From an uncultured Lachnoclostridium sp. (GTDB taxonomy: Bacteria > Bacillota > Clostridia > Lachnospirales > Lachnospiraceae), in assembly GCA_958425285.1 (NCBI GenBank), contig CATZVV010000057.1:1-9056 (forward strand): a stretch of DNA of 9,056 nt, written 5' to 3'. The notes under the pieces were generated by a model. The model had not been told where the DNA came from. It worked only from the letters and a program-made list of their open reading frames with translations, and made no database searches. Position 1 is the first letter of the stretch, and each line of letters opens with the position of its first letter. Of the stretch, positions 1-7,187 are shown piece by piece. A program made the translations under genes and the position numbers.

Positions 1-1
1 G

Positions 2-898
2 ATGTGGAATCGAAAGGAACTGAAGCAGAAGGCAAAGGTATCTTTTAAAAAAAATTATTGGGCTGCTGTAGCAGTTTGCTTTTTGATGGCAGTTTTAATT
101 GGTGAATATGGAACAAGTATGTCCGGTATTGAAAAATATGACCCACGAATAGTACATAGCGGTGGAGTCGGAAGTTTATTTTCTTCTTATAGTAATGGGG
201 GGGTTGTGGAAGAATTTCTGCATTCATATGGAAGGTTAGGGACAGTATTGAATCATGCATTAGTAAGTCTGGTGGATAGTAAGTCAACTTCGGATAGCAC
301 TATTTTGTATGATATTTTAAACTTAGTAAATAAAATACGACAAAATCGAGATATAGTTATTTGGTGCATTTTGATTTTGACAGCATTTGGTTCTCTCTTT
401 TATAAAATATTTGTGGCCAATATGCTTCGAGTAGGAGAGTGCCGGTTCTTTCTTGAGAGCAGAAAGTATCGTGATACAAAGATTTCCAAAATTTTATTTT
501 TATATCGGCATCGTATTTTTAAAGAACCGGCCAAAATTATGTTTTTTAGATGGCTTTATAATGGACTTTGGTACCTTACGATTGTTGGTGGGATTATCAA
601 GGCGTATGAGTATCGGATGATTCCTTATATTATTGCTGAGAATCATGAAGTGACAAGAGCAGAGGCCTTTGCTTTATCAAAGGAGATGATGCGAGGGCAG
701 AAGTGGAAGGCATTTATGTTGGATGTATCCTTTCTGGGTTGGGAGATTTTAAGTATACTGACCTTTGGTCTTGTGGGGATTTTTTATCTGAATTCTTATA
801 TGATGGCTGCAGATACGGAATTATATAGTTTTTTGAGAGCGAAGGCAATTGAGGAAAAATATCTGTATTATGAAGTGCTTAATGATCTATACTTATAG
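2..898 (+). CDS. DUF975 family integral membrane protein
   Basis: A 298-residue membrane protein of unknown function that fits the DUF975 family. Seen: the opening (RKELKQKAKVSFKKNYW, residues 4-20) runs straight into a first hydrophobic segment (about 18-34). A poorly conserved, probably extracytoplasmic stretch follows (35-117). Further hydrophobic segments lie near 118-140, 184-200 and 245-267. The C-terminal part (KAFMLDVSFLGWEILSILTFG at 236-256, then a tyrosine-rich tail) matches the family's usual 'F-x-LDLSFxGWxxLxxLTxG' block. The ATG is at base 2, so the ribosome site lies outside the window and a start further upstream cannot be excluded, although the N-terminus looks complete. It is followed after 15 bases by another membrane protein gene, suggesting one transcript. 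The biochemical role is unknown. Confidence 0.85.
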   Translation: MWNRKELKQKAKVSFKKNYWAAVAVCFLMAVLIGEYGTSMSGIEKYDPRIVHSGGVGSLFSSYSNGGVVEEFLHSYGRLGTVLNHALVSLVDSKSTSDSTILYDILNLVNKIRQNRDIVIWCILILTAFGSLFYKIFVANMLRVGECRFFLESRKYRDTKISKILFLYRHRIFKEPAKIMFFRWLYNGLWYLTIVGGIIKAYEYRMIPYIIAENHEVTRAEAFALSKEMMRGQKWKAFMLDVSFLGWEILSILTFGLVGIFYLNSYMMAADTELYSFLRAKAIEEKYLYYEVLNDLYL

Positions 899-913
899 AG
901 AAGGGGGAAGAAG

Positions 914-1564
914 ATGGAACAATTTCCGATTCATTTATACCCAATACAGAAAAAATTCCGTGATAATGTAAAAGTCGATCCTCAAAAAAGATACCCTGTA
1001 CGTACTTTGATTTTATTTTTCTTTACTTTTTCTTTGGCAGGATGGATTTGGGAGGTTGTTCTGACAGTTTACAAGTCGGGTGTTTTTGTAAATCGGGGAG
1101 TACTATACGGACCGTGGCTTCCCATTTATGGGAGTGGAGGTCTGCTAATCTTGATTTCTTTAAGGAAGCTGTTTGACCGTCCCTTTATTACTTTTTTTTC
1201 TGTTATGGTATTATGTTCTTTTATAGAATATATTTCAAGCTGGTTTCTTGAGTATACAACAGGCCAGCGCTGGTGGGATTATGAAGGATATTTTTTGAAT
1301 TTAAATGGCAGAATTTGTCTGGCAGGTGCAGTTGCATTTGGCATTGGTGGAATCTCATTTATTTACGTTTTTGCGCCACTTCTTGATCGGCTTTATGCTC
1401 ATATTTGTAAGCAGGTTCAATGGGTAATTGCCATAATTCTTATGACTGCGTTTTGTATTGATTTAAGTTATTCTTACTTATACCCCAATATGGGGGAGGG
1501 GGTAACAACACAGCTTTTTATATTGACAAAATATATATGTGGTATTATTATACATATAACATAG
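914..1564 (+). CDS. CmpB-like putative ABC-transporter type IV membrane protein (PF06541)
   Basis: A 216-residue polytopic membrane protein. Seen: the family signatures, namely a first membrane segment ending in AGWIWEV (42-48), then NRGVLYGPWLPIYGSGG (60-76), then EYISSWFLEYTTGQRWWDYEG...LNLNGRICL (105-136), and a last helix followed by YPNMGEG (190-196). Around five hydrophobic segments are visible (about 31-50, 70-84, 90-112, 136-156 and 169-187). The family is labelled 'putative ABC transporter type IV', but no ATP-binding partner is encoded nearby, so a transport role is only a family label. The start is supported by a G-rich ribosome site (aagggggaag, 901-910) just before the ATG. The 15-base spacing from the DUF975 gene suggests co-transcription and translational coupling. 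Confidence 0.85.
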   Translation: MEQFPIHLYPIQKKFRDNVKVDPQKRYPVRTLILFFFTFSLAGWIWEVVLTVYKSGVFVNRGVLYGPWLPIYGSGGLLILISLRKLFDRPFITFFSVMVLCSFIEYISSWFLEYTTGQRWWDYEGYFLNLNGRICLAGAVAFGIGGISFIYVFAPLLDRLYAHICKQVQWVIAIILMTAFCIDLSYSYLYPNMGEGVTTQLFILTKYICGIIIHIT

Positions 1565-1599
1565 TATTCAAAACTACGTAAAGGAAATGGAGGCTTATT

Positions 1600-2286
1600 A
1601 TGAGTGAGGAAACTTTGTTAAATGTGGAGAGAAAAAAAAGGGGACAGATTCATTTGCCAAATTATACATTAGGTGAAGAATTGATTAGTTCTATTTCACA
1701 TGGTCTGGGGGCTGCATTTGGTATTGTGGCACTTGTGCTTTGTGTTGTGAAATCAGTAGTATCCGGTAGCACAATAGCAGTTGTCAGCAGTTGCCTGTAT
1801 GGTTCTATGCTTGTACTGCTTTATACAATGTCTACGATTTACCATGCTTTAAGGAGGAACCGGGCAAAACAGGTTTTTCGTGTATTTGACCATTGTACGA
1901 TTTTTCTTTTGATTGCAGGTACGTATATTCCGATTGTTTTAGTAGGAATCGGAGGTATTGTTGGCTGGGTTTATTTTGGGGTTGTTACAGGAGCAGCAGT
2001 GTTGGGAATCGTTTTTAATGCAATCAGCGTAGAACGTTTCAAAGTATTTTCTATGATTTGCTATATTGCAATGGGATGGGTTATTATTTTCGGATTTCGT
2101 CCACTTATGCAGGCTGTCAATGTTGAGGGCATCGTCCTTTTAGTTGTCGGTGGAGTTGTCTACACATTTGGCGCTATCCTATATGGGGTTGGAAGTAAAC
2201 GTAAATACTTTCATTCAATCTGGCACTTCTTTGTTTTGGGAGGAAGCATCCTGCATTTTATTATGATATATGCTTATGTCCTATAG
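1600..2286 (+). CDS. Hemolysin III / PAQR-family membrane protein
   Basis: A 228-residue seven-helix protein of the HlyIII/PAQR superfamily, the bacterial relatives of adiponectin and progestin receptors. Seen: EELISSISHG (26-35), then STIYH (78-82, the SxxxH motif), FDHCTIFLLIAGTYIP (96-111) and, near the C-terminus, FHSIWHFFVLGGSILHF (204-220) with the HxxxH pair H205/H209. By analogy with PAQR structures, S78, H82, D97, H205 and H209 are the likely metal-site residues; that is inference from the family. Length is typical. The ATG follows a good ribosome site (GGAGG, 1589-1593). The 35-base gap after the CmpB-like gene makes a three-gene membrane operon plausible. The 'hemolysin' name is historical; the function in this organism is unknown and I give no symbol. 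Confidence 0.9.
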   Translation: MSEETLLNVERKKRGQIHLPNYTLGEELISSISHGLGAAFGIVALVLCVVKSVVSGSTIAVVSSCLYGSMLVLLYTMSTIYHALRRNRAKQVFRVFDHCTIFLLIAGTYIPIVLVGIGGIVGWVYFGVVTGAAVLGIVFNAISVERFKVFSMICYIAMGWVIIFGFRPLMQAVNVEGIVLLVVGGVVYTFGAILYGVGSKRKYFHSIWHFFVLGGSILHFIMIYAYVL

Positions 2287-2325
2287 ATATATATATCCTC
2301 TTGGGAAAGAAAGGATGGAAACTTC

Positions 2326-2354
2326 TTGCAAACACTCAATCACAATGTTAAAAT
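2326..2354 (+). promoter_or_regulatory. Probable sigma-A promoter for serS (with structured leader)
   Basis: TTGCAA (2326-2331) is a 4-of-6 match to the -35 consensus, followed by exactly 17 bases and TAAAAT (2349-2354), a 5-of-6 match to the -10. A TG dinucleotide at 2346-2347 forms an extended -10 (TGT-TAAAAT). Transcription would start near 2361, at the left edge of the hairpin array, giving serS a leader of about 190 bases. The start site is inferred, not observed. Confidence 0.6.
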
Positions 2355-2355
2355 G

Positions 2356-2515
2356 TAACTTATCGGAGTATTGCCTTTGCGAAGCAAAGCACGAGCGAAA
2401 GCTCGTGTTAGTCACAAAGTGACGAGCAATACGAACGAAGCAAAGCGAAGGAAGCGACGCCGATAGGCGGCATTTACTTCGCGAGCGGTAAGTTAGCGAA
2501 AACCACAAAGTGGTT
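2356..2515 (+). repeat. Nested hairpin array in the serS leader (candidate structured RNA or palindromic repeat element)
   Basis: Seen by hand-pairing. An outer stem taacttatcg (2356-2365) pairs with cggtaagtta (2486-2495), ten pairs with one G-U. Inside it, gtattgc (2368-2374) pairs with gcaatac (2426-2432) and encloses three consecutive small hairpins: ctttgc-gaa-gcaaag (2375-2389), cacgagc-gaaa-gctcgtg (2390-2407) and gtcac-aaa-gtgac (2411-2423). A second arm pairs gcgaag (2445-2450) with cttcgc (2477-2482) around cgcc-gata-ggcg (2458-2469). Outside the outer stem lies aaccac-aaa-gtggtt (2501-2515). Loops are three or four bases and purine-rich. tatcgg (2361-2366) can instead pair with ccgata (2460-2465), and ttcgc (2478-2482) with gcgaa (2496-2500), so alternative folds exist. 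It matches no riboswitch class I recognise. The near-inverted termini would also fit a small miniature element. Confidence 0.6.
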
Positions 2516-2540
2516 ATGAAGATAAAGAATTTTAACCATT

Positions 2541-2546
2541 AGGAGG
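2541..2546 (+). promoter_or_regulatory. Strong ribosome binding site for serS
   Basis: AGGAGG lies five bases before the serS ATG at 2552 and fixes that start. The preceding T makes TAGGAGG, so the stop codon of an eight-codon reading frame (2516-2542) overlaps this site. Confidence 0.85.
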
Positions 2547-2551
2547 ATGTT

Positions 2552-3832
2552 ATGTTAGACATTAAGTTTTTAAGAGAAAATCCGGATGTTGTAAAACAGA
2601 ATATTCGGAACAAATTTCAGGATCGTAAACTGCCATTGGTAGATGAAGTAATAGAATTGGATCTTGAAAGCAGAAAAACCCAACAGGAGGCTGATTCACT
2701 CCGTGCGGAGAGGAAGAAATATTCAAAGCAGATTGGTGCCTTGATGGGCCAGGGGAAAAAAGAAGAAGCAGAAGAAATGAAGAAGAAAGTGACAGAGAGC
2801 GCAGATCGGTTGGCAGAACTGGAAAAGCGGGAAAATGAAGTGTCCGAGAAAATTCGTGAAATTATGATGACAATTCCTAATATTATTGATCCGAGCGTTC
2901 CGATTGGAAAAGATGACAGCGAAAATGTTGAGATTCAGCGTTATGGAGAACCGGTTGTTCCGGATTTTGAAATTCCATATCATGCTGAAATTATGGAAAA
3001 TCTCAGTGGACTGGACTTGGATGCAGCAAGGAAGGTAGCCGGAAACGGCTTTTATTATCTTATGGGTGATATTGCAAGACTGCATTCGGCAGTTATTTCT
3101 TATGCCCGTGATTTTATGATTGACCGTGGCTTTACGTATTGTGTTCCTCCGTTTATGATTCGAAGCGATGTAGTAACAGGTGTTATGAGCTTTGATGAGA
3201 TGGATGCCATGATGTATAAAATCGAAGGTGAGGATTTATACTTAATCGGTACAAGCGAGCATTCTATGATTGGAAAGTACATTGATACTATCGTTCAGGA
3301 GGACACGCTCCCTCATACATTGACAAGTTATTCTCCTTGTTTCCGCAAGGAAAAAGGAGCACATGGAATCGAAGAAAGAGGAGTATATCGTATTCATCAG
3401 TTTGAAAAGCAAGAAATGATTGTTGTTTGTAAACCGGAAGAAAGTCCGGTCTGGTTTGATAAACTTTGGCAGAACACCGTTGATTTATTCCGCTCTCTGG
3501 ACATCCCCGTGCGTACATTGGAATGCTGTTCGGGGGATTTGGCAGATTTAAAAGTAAAATCAATCGATGTAGAAGCATGGTCTCCACGTCAGAAGAAATA
3601 TTTTGAAGTGGGAAGTTGTTCTAATCTGGGGGATGCTCAGGCCAGAAGGTTAAAAATCCGTGTAGTAGGAGATAGTGGCAAATATTTTGCACATACGTTA
3701 AACAATACAGTAGTTGCACCACCACGTATGTTAATTGCATTCTTAGAAAACAATTTAAACAAGGACGGTTCTGTTCGGATTCCAAAGGCACTTCAGCCAT
3801 ATATGGGAGGAAAAGAACTGATTCAGCCATAA
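2552..3832 (+). CDS. serS: Seryl-tRNA synthetase
   Basis: A class II aminoacyl-tRNA synthetase (426 residues, normal length) that activates serine and charges tRNA-Ser and tRNA-Sec in the cytoplasm. Seen: it opens MLDIKFLRENPDVVKQN, typical of SerRS. Residues about 30-110 form the charged coiled-coil arm that binds the tRNA long variable arm. The catalytic core carries TSEH (234-237, the serine-binding TxE motif) and motif 2 with FRKEKGAHGIEERG (264-277) followed by YRIHQFEKQEM; R265 and E267 are the expected ATP and substrate contacts. Motif 3 is NNTVVAPPRMLIAFLENN, with R392 as the class II arginine, and the C-terminus is RIPKALQPYMGG. Motif 3 departs from the common NGSGLAVGR form, as in a SerRS subtype I recall from Lachnospiraceae and relatives, so it is probably functional. 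It appears to have its own promoter and a long structured leader without T-box sequences. Confidence 0.97.
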   Translation: MLDIKFLRENPDVVKQNIRNKFQDRKLPLVDEVIELDLESRKTQQEADSLRAERKKYSKQIGALMGQGKKEEAEEMKKKVTESADRLAELEKRENEVSEKIREIMMTIPNIIDPSVPIGKDDSENVEIQRYGEPVVPDFEIPYHAEIMENLSGLDLDAARKVAGNGFYYLMGDIARLHSAVISYARDFMIDRGFTYCVPPFMIRSDVVTGVMSFDEMDAMMYKIEGEDLYLIGTSEHSMIGKYIDTIVQEDTLPHTLTSYSPCFRKEKGAHGIEERGVYRIHQFEKQEMIVVCKPEESPVWFDKLWQNTVDLFRSLDIPVRTLECCSGDLADLKVKSIDVEAWSPRQKKYFEVGSCSNLGDAQARRLKIRVVGDSGKYFAHTLNNTVVAPPRMLIAFLENNLNKDGSVRIPKALQPYMGGKELIQP

Positions 3833-3855
3833 GTGAAGAAAATAATATAAGTAAT

Positions 3856-3889
3856 AATACCGTCATTTCTGTTATAGAATGGCGGTATT
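3856..3889 (+). terminator. Hairpin after serS, possible weak terminator
   Basis: aataccgtcatt (3856-3867) pairs with aatggcggtatt (3878-3889) over 12 base pairs with one G-U, around a ten-base loop, starting 24 bases after the serS stop. The downstream bases (catatattgttg) lack a real T-run. It may therefore be a leaky terminator or an mRNA 3'-end stabiliser that allows read-through into the helicase gene. Confidence 0.5.
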
Positions 3890-3918
3890 CATATATTGTT
3901 GAGGTTTTAATATATTAT

Positions 3919-5952
3919 ATGGGATATGAAGAAGAGGTTAATTTGGAAAAGGACAGAATATTAAAAGAAGAATCCATACATTTGATGCAGACAAAAGCAG
4001 TCATTCGTCATAACATTGTTAGATATAAAAAGAAAATGGAAGAAACTGCAGAATTAACAAGGGAAACATATAGTGAGTATCGAGAAACAAATCGAGCGTT
4101 ATATGGGGATATTATGGTGAGTCAGCATGTTAGAAATGTTTATGAGGACCTTCTATGCAGAAATGAACGGGCACTTGAGAAACCTTATTTTGCAAGAATT
4201 GATTTCCTGGAGCAGGATGAGGAATATTGTGCCTATGTTGGAAAAAAGGGAATACAAAAAGAGGGAAATGAGATTGAAGTGGTTGATTGGAGAGCACCTG
4301 CAGCAGCAATTTATTATGAAAATGAAATGGGTATTGGTACTTATGAGGCAGGCACTGAAGGGCAGGAGATAGCTGTCAATTTGAAGTTAAAGAGAACCTT
4401 TGATATTGATAAAGGCGATTTGCAGGGCTTTTATGACAGTAATGCGGCTTCCCATGATGAGCTCCTTATCAAATATCTTTCAAAAAATAAAGTAGCCGGT
4501 TTAGATGATATTATTTCTACGATTCAGAGGGAACAAAGTCTTATTATCCGTGCAAAACCGTTTCATAATATGATTGTCCAGGGAGTGGCAGGCAGCGGAA
4601 AAACGACAGTTATTGTGCATCGTATATCACATCTTTTATATAACTATTCAAAATATTTTGCTCCCAGTGAATTTTGTATTGTAGGTGGAAGTGATATTTT
4701 GCTTGGTTATATTGCAAGTGGTTTGCCGGAGCTGGATGTTTATCATGTCAAATGTAAACGAATGGATGAGCTTCTGATACATTTGTTAGAGGAAGAATGG
4801 AAGCCGGGCTATCAGGTTATTCCTTCTCCATCTAAGTGTGCCGAACGGAGTAAAACTCTGTTTGTCCTAGAGCTGGAAGGTTTTTTAAAAAAACGGAAAA
4901 GGCGGTATATCCCACAGGATACAATTGAGGATGATCAGTTAGGACTGTTGCTTTCGAAAGAAAATATTTCAAATCTTCTTCAAATAGATAAGATTTCCTA
5001 TAACCGTACTTTGGATTTGCTGGAGGAACGATTAAAGGATCGTTTAAAGACAGAACTTCATCGTTTTTCATCGGAGCATATTCGCACAGAGAAGAAGAAA
5101 AAATATAAACAGTATTTTGAAAAATATAAGATTCGTTCCGGAATCAGCCGTATTTATATAGAGTTTTTAGAAGCATATGAAAAGGTGTACCATGTAAATA
5201 TGCAAGGGATTATTCAGCAAATCAAAGAAGGGAAATTTGATTTATATGATTTGAATGCTATGCTGCTTATTTATTTTTATACAAAAAGGAAACAAAAAAA
5301 TGAGGAATTCAGGCAAGTGTTTATTGATGAAGGGCAGGAATATGGTCCCGCCGTGTATTATGTACTAAAGAAGGCCTTGGAAAATTGTTATTTTATGGTA
5401 GTAGGAGATGTGTGTCAGAATCTGAATGCCGGTATGGGTCTGGATTCGTGGGAAGACATCAAAATAAAAGTGTTTTCGGATGAGAAGGATGAATTGCGGG
5501 TTTTAAATAAAAGTTATCGAAATACAATAGAGATATCAGAGTTTGCCAGTCAGTTTCTGAAACAGGACAAGTCCTCTTATCAGATGGAAGCGGTTGTGCG
5601 GCATGGACAATCCGTTCAGGTTGTGGATGCAATTTCAAATGAAGAAACTGCCGGAGTGATTCAGGATATTTTATTAGAACTAGAAAATTATCATACGGTG
5701 GGTATACTCTGTTTTGATGAGATACAGATGGAATTTGTGAGGAAAAGATTGTCGGATACATTTGATATGAAGAGTTTTCACAATGGTTTTCGGAATGGTA
5801 TTAGTGTACTTACTATCCCAATGTCAAAAGGCCTGGAGTTTGATGCAGTTATTATCTTTCGGCACGGAATGAGACTTTCACAGCAGCTTTTGTCCAGATG
5901 GATGTATGTAGCTGCTACAAGAGCCCTCCACGAACTTTATGTGATTGAATAG
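3919..5952 (+). CDS. helD: HelD-type UvrD-family helicase / RNA polymerase recycling ATPase
   Basis: A 677-residue superfamily 1 ATPase. HelD proteins bind stalled RNA polymerase and use ATP to help release it from nucleic acid; they act with the polymerase and not as classical repair helicases. Seen: a charged, probably coiled-coil N-terminus (about 1-85, the region that enters the polymerase secondary channel in characterised HelD), the HelD-typical block VVDWRAPAAAIYYE, a Q-motif-like IQREQ, Walker A GVAGSGKT (222-229), motif II DEGQ (470-473), motif III VGDVCQ (495-500), motif IV SYRN (532-535), motif V SKGLEFD (636-642) and motif VI YVAATRA (663-669) close to the C-terminus. It is somewhat shorter than Bacillus subtilis HelD. 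Motif II has Gly where UvrD-type enzymes usually have Ala. The ATG has only a weak site (GAGG, 3901-3904) about 14 bases upstream, so translation may be low. A generic UvrD/Rep helicase is less likely given the DWRAP block. Confidence 0.88.
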   Translation: MGYEEEVNLEKDRILKEESIHLMQTKAVIRHNIVRYKKKMEETAELTRETYSEYRETNRALYGDIMVSQHVRNVYEDLLCRNERALEKPYFARIDFLEQDEEYCAYVGKKGIQKEGNEIEVVDWRAPAAAIYYENEMGIGTYEAGTEGQEIAVNLKLKRTFDIDKGDLQGFYDSNAASHDELLIKYLSKNKVAGLDDIISTIQREQSLIIRAKPFHNMIVQGVAGSGKTTVIVHRISHLLYNYSKYFAPSEFCIVGGSDILLGYIASGLPELDVYHVKCKRMDELLIHLLEEEWKPGYQVIPSPSKCAERSKTLFVLELEGFLKKRKRRYIPQDTIEDDQLGLLLSKENISNLLQIDKISYNRTLDLLEERLKDRLKTELHRFSSEHIRTEKKKKYKQYFEKYKIRSGISRIYIEFLEAYEKVYHVNMQGIIQQIKEGKFDLYDLNAMLLIYFYTKRKQKNEEFRQVFIDEGQEYGPAVYYVLKKALENCYFMVVGDVCQNLNAGMGLDSWEDIKIKVFSDEKDELRVLNKSYRNTIEISEFASQFLKQDKSSYQMEAVVRHGQSVQVVDAISNEETAGVIQDILLELENYHTVGILCFDEIQMEFVRKRLSDTFDMKSFHNGFRNGISVLTIPMSKGLEFDAVIIFRHGMRLSQQLLSRWMYVAATRALHELYVIE

Positions 5953-5981
5953 AAAAAAATCTGTATTTCTTCTGTAAAGTG

Positions 5982-5990
5982 TGGTATATT
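5982..5990 (+). promoter_or_regulatory. Candidate extended -10 promoter for ilvE
   Basis: TGG followed by TATATT (5985-5990) resembles an extended -10 element. The expected -35 position (about 5962-5967, tgtatt) matches poorly. It lies in the 117-base gap between the helicase and ilvE, so ilvE could be transcribed independently with a leader of about 70 bases. I see no attenuator or T-box in this leader. Confidence 0.4.
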
Positions 5991-6069
5991 AGTAAAGGAT
6001 AGGACATGCTCCTGAAAAATGTTTGTTACTGCCATTGGCAGAATTACATATAGGAAAGGAAGTATCATT

Positions 6070-7095
6070 ATGGAAAAAAAGAACATTGATTGGGCAAACC
6101 TGGGATTCGGTTATCGGGAAACAGATATGAGATATGTCTGTAATTATCGGAATGGTGCATGGGAAGAAGGTGGAATGACAGCTGATTCCGATGTGGTTAT
6201 TAATGAGTGTGCCGGTGTTCTTCAATATGCACAGACATGCTTTGAGGGCTTGAAGGCATATACAACAGAAGATGGACATATTGTAACATTTCGCCCGGAT
6301 TTAAATGCAGAGCGTATGGCAGATACAGCTAAGCGACTAGAAATGCCTGTATTTCCCGTAGATAAATTTGTAGATGCTGTGACCGAAGTTGTAAAGGCAA
6401 ATGAAGCTTATGTGCCTCCTTACGGCTCTGGTGCTACGTTGTACATTCGTCCATATATGTTTGGAAGTAATGCAGTTATTGGCGTAAAACCGGCAGATGA
6501 ATATCAATTCCGTATTTTTACAACTCCGGTTGGACCATATTTTAAGGGCGGTGCAAAACCATTAACATTGTGCGTAAGTGATTTTGACCGTGCGGCTCCG
6601 CATGGTACCGGTCATATTAAAGCAGGATTGAATTATGCGATGAGTCTGCATGCAATTGTAACAGCACATGAAAATGGTTTTGATGAAAATATGTATTTGG
6701 ATGCTGCAACACATACAAAGGTAGAAGAAACGGGTGGAGCAAACTTCCTTTTTGTTACAAAGGATGGAAAAGTTGTTACACCAAAATCAAATAGTATTCT
6801 TCCTTCAATTACACGTCGTTCATTGATGACAGTGGCAGAGAAGTATTTAGATCTGGAGGTAGAAGAGAGAGAGGTCTTTTTTGAAGAAGTAAAAGATTTT
6901 GCAGAATGCGGATTGTGTGGTACAGCAGCTGTTATTTCACCGGTTGGAAAGATTATAGATCATGGAAATGAGATTTGTTTTCCGAGTGGAATGAAACAGA
7001 TGGGACCTACCATTCAGAAGCTTTATGATACACTGACAGGAATCCAGATGGGACGAATTGAAGCACCAGAAGGTTGGATCCGAGTTATTAAATAG
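6070..7095 (+). CDS. ilvE: Branched-chain amino acid aminotransferase (type II)
   Basis: A PLP-dependent fold-type IV aminotransferase that interconverts leucine, isoleucine and valine with their 2-oxo acids using glutamate/2-oxoglutarate, the last step of branched-chain synthesis. The open frame extends up to an ATG at 6019, but I chose 6070. It has a good ribosome site (aggaaagga, 6052-6060) nine bases before it, and the product MEKKNIDWANLGFGY begins where family members do; the 17 extra upstream residues look unrelated. The resulting 341 residues are normal for the larger class. Seen: FEGLKAY (58-64), FRPDLNAERM (74-83), RPYMFGS (127-133), the PLP-lysine context GHIKAGLNYAMS (K184), VEETGGANFLFV (218-229), the SNSILPSITRRS stretch (240-251) and GTAAVISPV (284-292). 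It ends at an intrinsic terminator and faces psd. No other branched-chain gene is in the window. Confidence 0.95.
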   Translation: MEKKNIDWANLGFGYRETDMRYVCNYRNGAWEEGGMTADSDVVINECAGVLQYAQTCFEGLKAYTTEDGHIVTFRPDLNAERMADTAKRLEMPVFPVDKFVDAVTEVVKANEAYVPPYGSGATLYIRPYMFGSNAVIGVKPADEYQFRIFTTPVGPYFKGGAKPLTLCVSDFDRAAPHGTGHIKAGLNYAMSLHAIVTAHENGFDENMYLDAATHTKVEETGGANFLFVTKDGKVVTPKSNSILPSITRRSLMTVAEKYLDLEVEEREVFFEEVKDFAECGLCGTAAVISPVGKIIDHGNEICFPSGMKQMGPTIQKLYDTLTGIQMGRIEAPEGWIRVIK

Positions 7096-7140
7096 TAGAA
7101 GTGTTTCGTACAAATGTCATTAATATATTTTAAATTTTTT

Positions 7141-7182
7141 AAAGGAGGCTACCCAAAGTCATTTTGGTTCGTCTCCTTTTTT
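7141..7182 (+). terminator. Intrinsic terminator of ilvE, between convergent genes
   Basis: aaaggag (7141-7147) pairs with ctccttt (7173-7179), with an inner ccaaa/tttgg pairing (7153-7157 with 7163-7167), and a run of T (7177-7182) follows. On the minus strand the same hairpin is followed by tttaaaaaattt, so it may also end psd transcripts, less efficiently. Confidence 0.8.
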
Positions 7183-7187
7183 GTAAA

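Noticed and set aside
2315..2422. A 35-codon frame starting ATGGAAACTTCT in the gap before serS, as a possible leader peptide.
   Set aside because: It spans the predicted promoter, its second half is just the hairpin array read in one frame, and the composition is not protein-like.
2281..2508. Minus-strand 75-residue frame across the gap before serS.
   Set aside because: It follows the hairpin array on the opposite strand, has no ribosome site or recognisable domain, and the pairing explains its openness.
2516..2542. An eight-codon mini-ORF (MKIKNFNH) whose TAG overlaps the serS ribosome site.
   Set aside because: No ribosome site of its own and no serine codons that would suggest attenuation; probably chance, though its overlap with the site could be tested.
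6019..6069. Upstream ATG extending ilvE by 17 residues.
   Set aside because: The extension is unlike aminotransferase N-termini and lacks a ribosome site, while 6070 has a good one.
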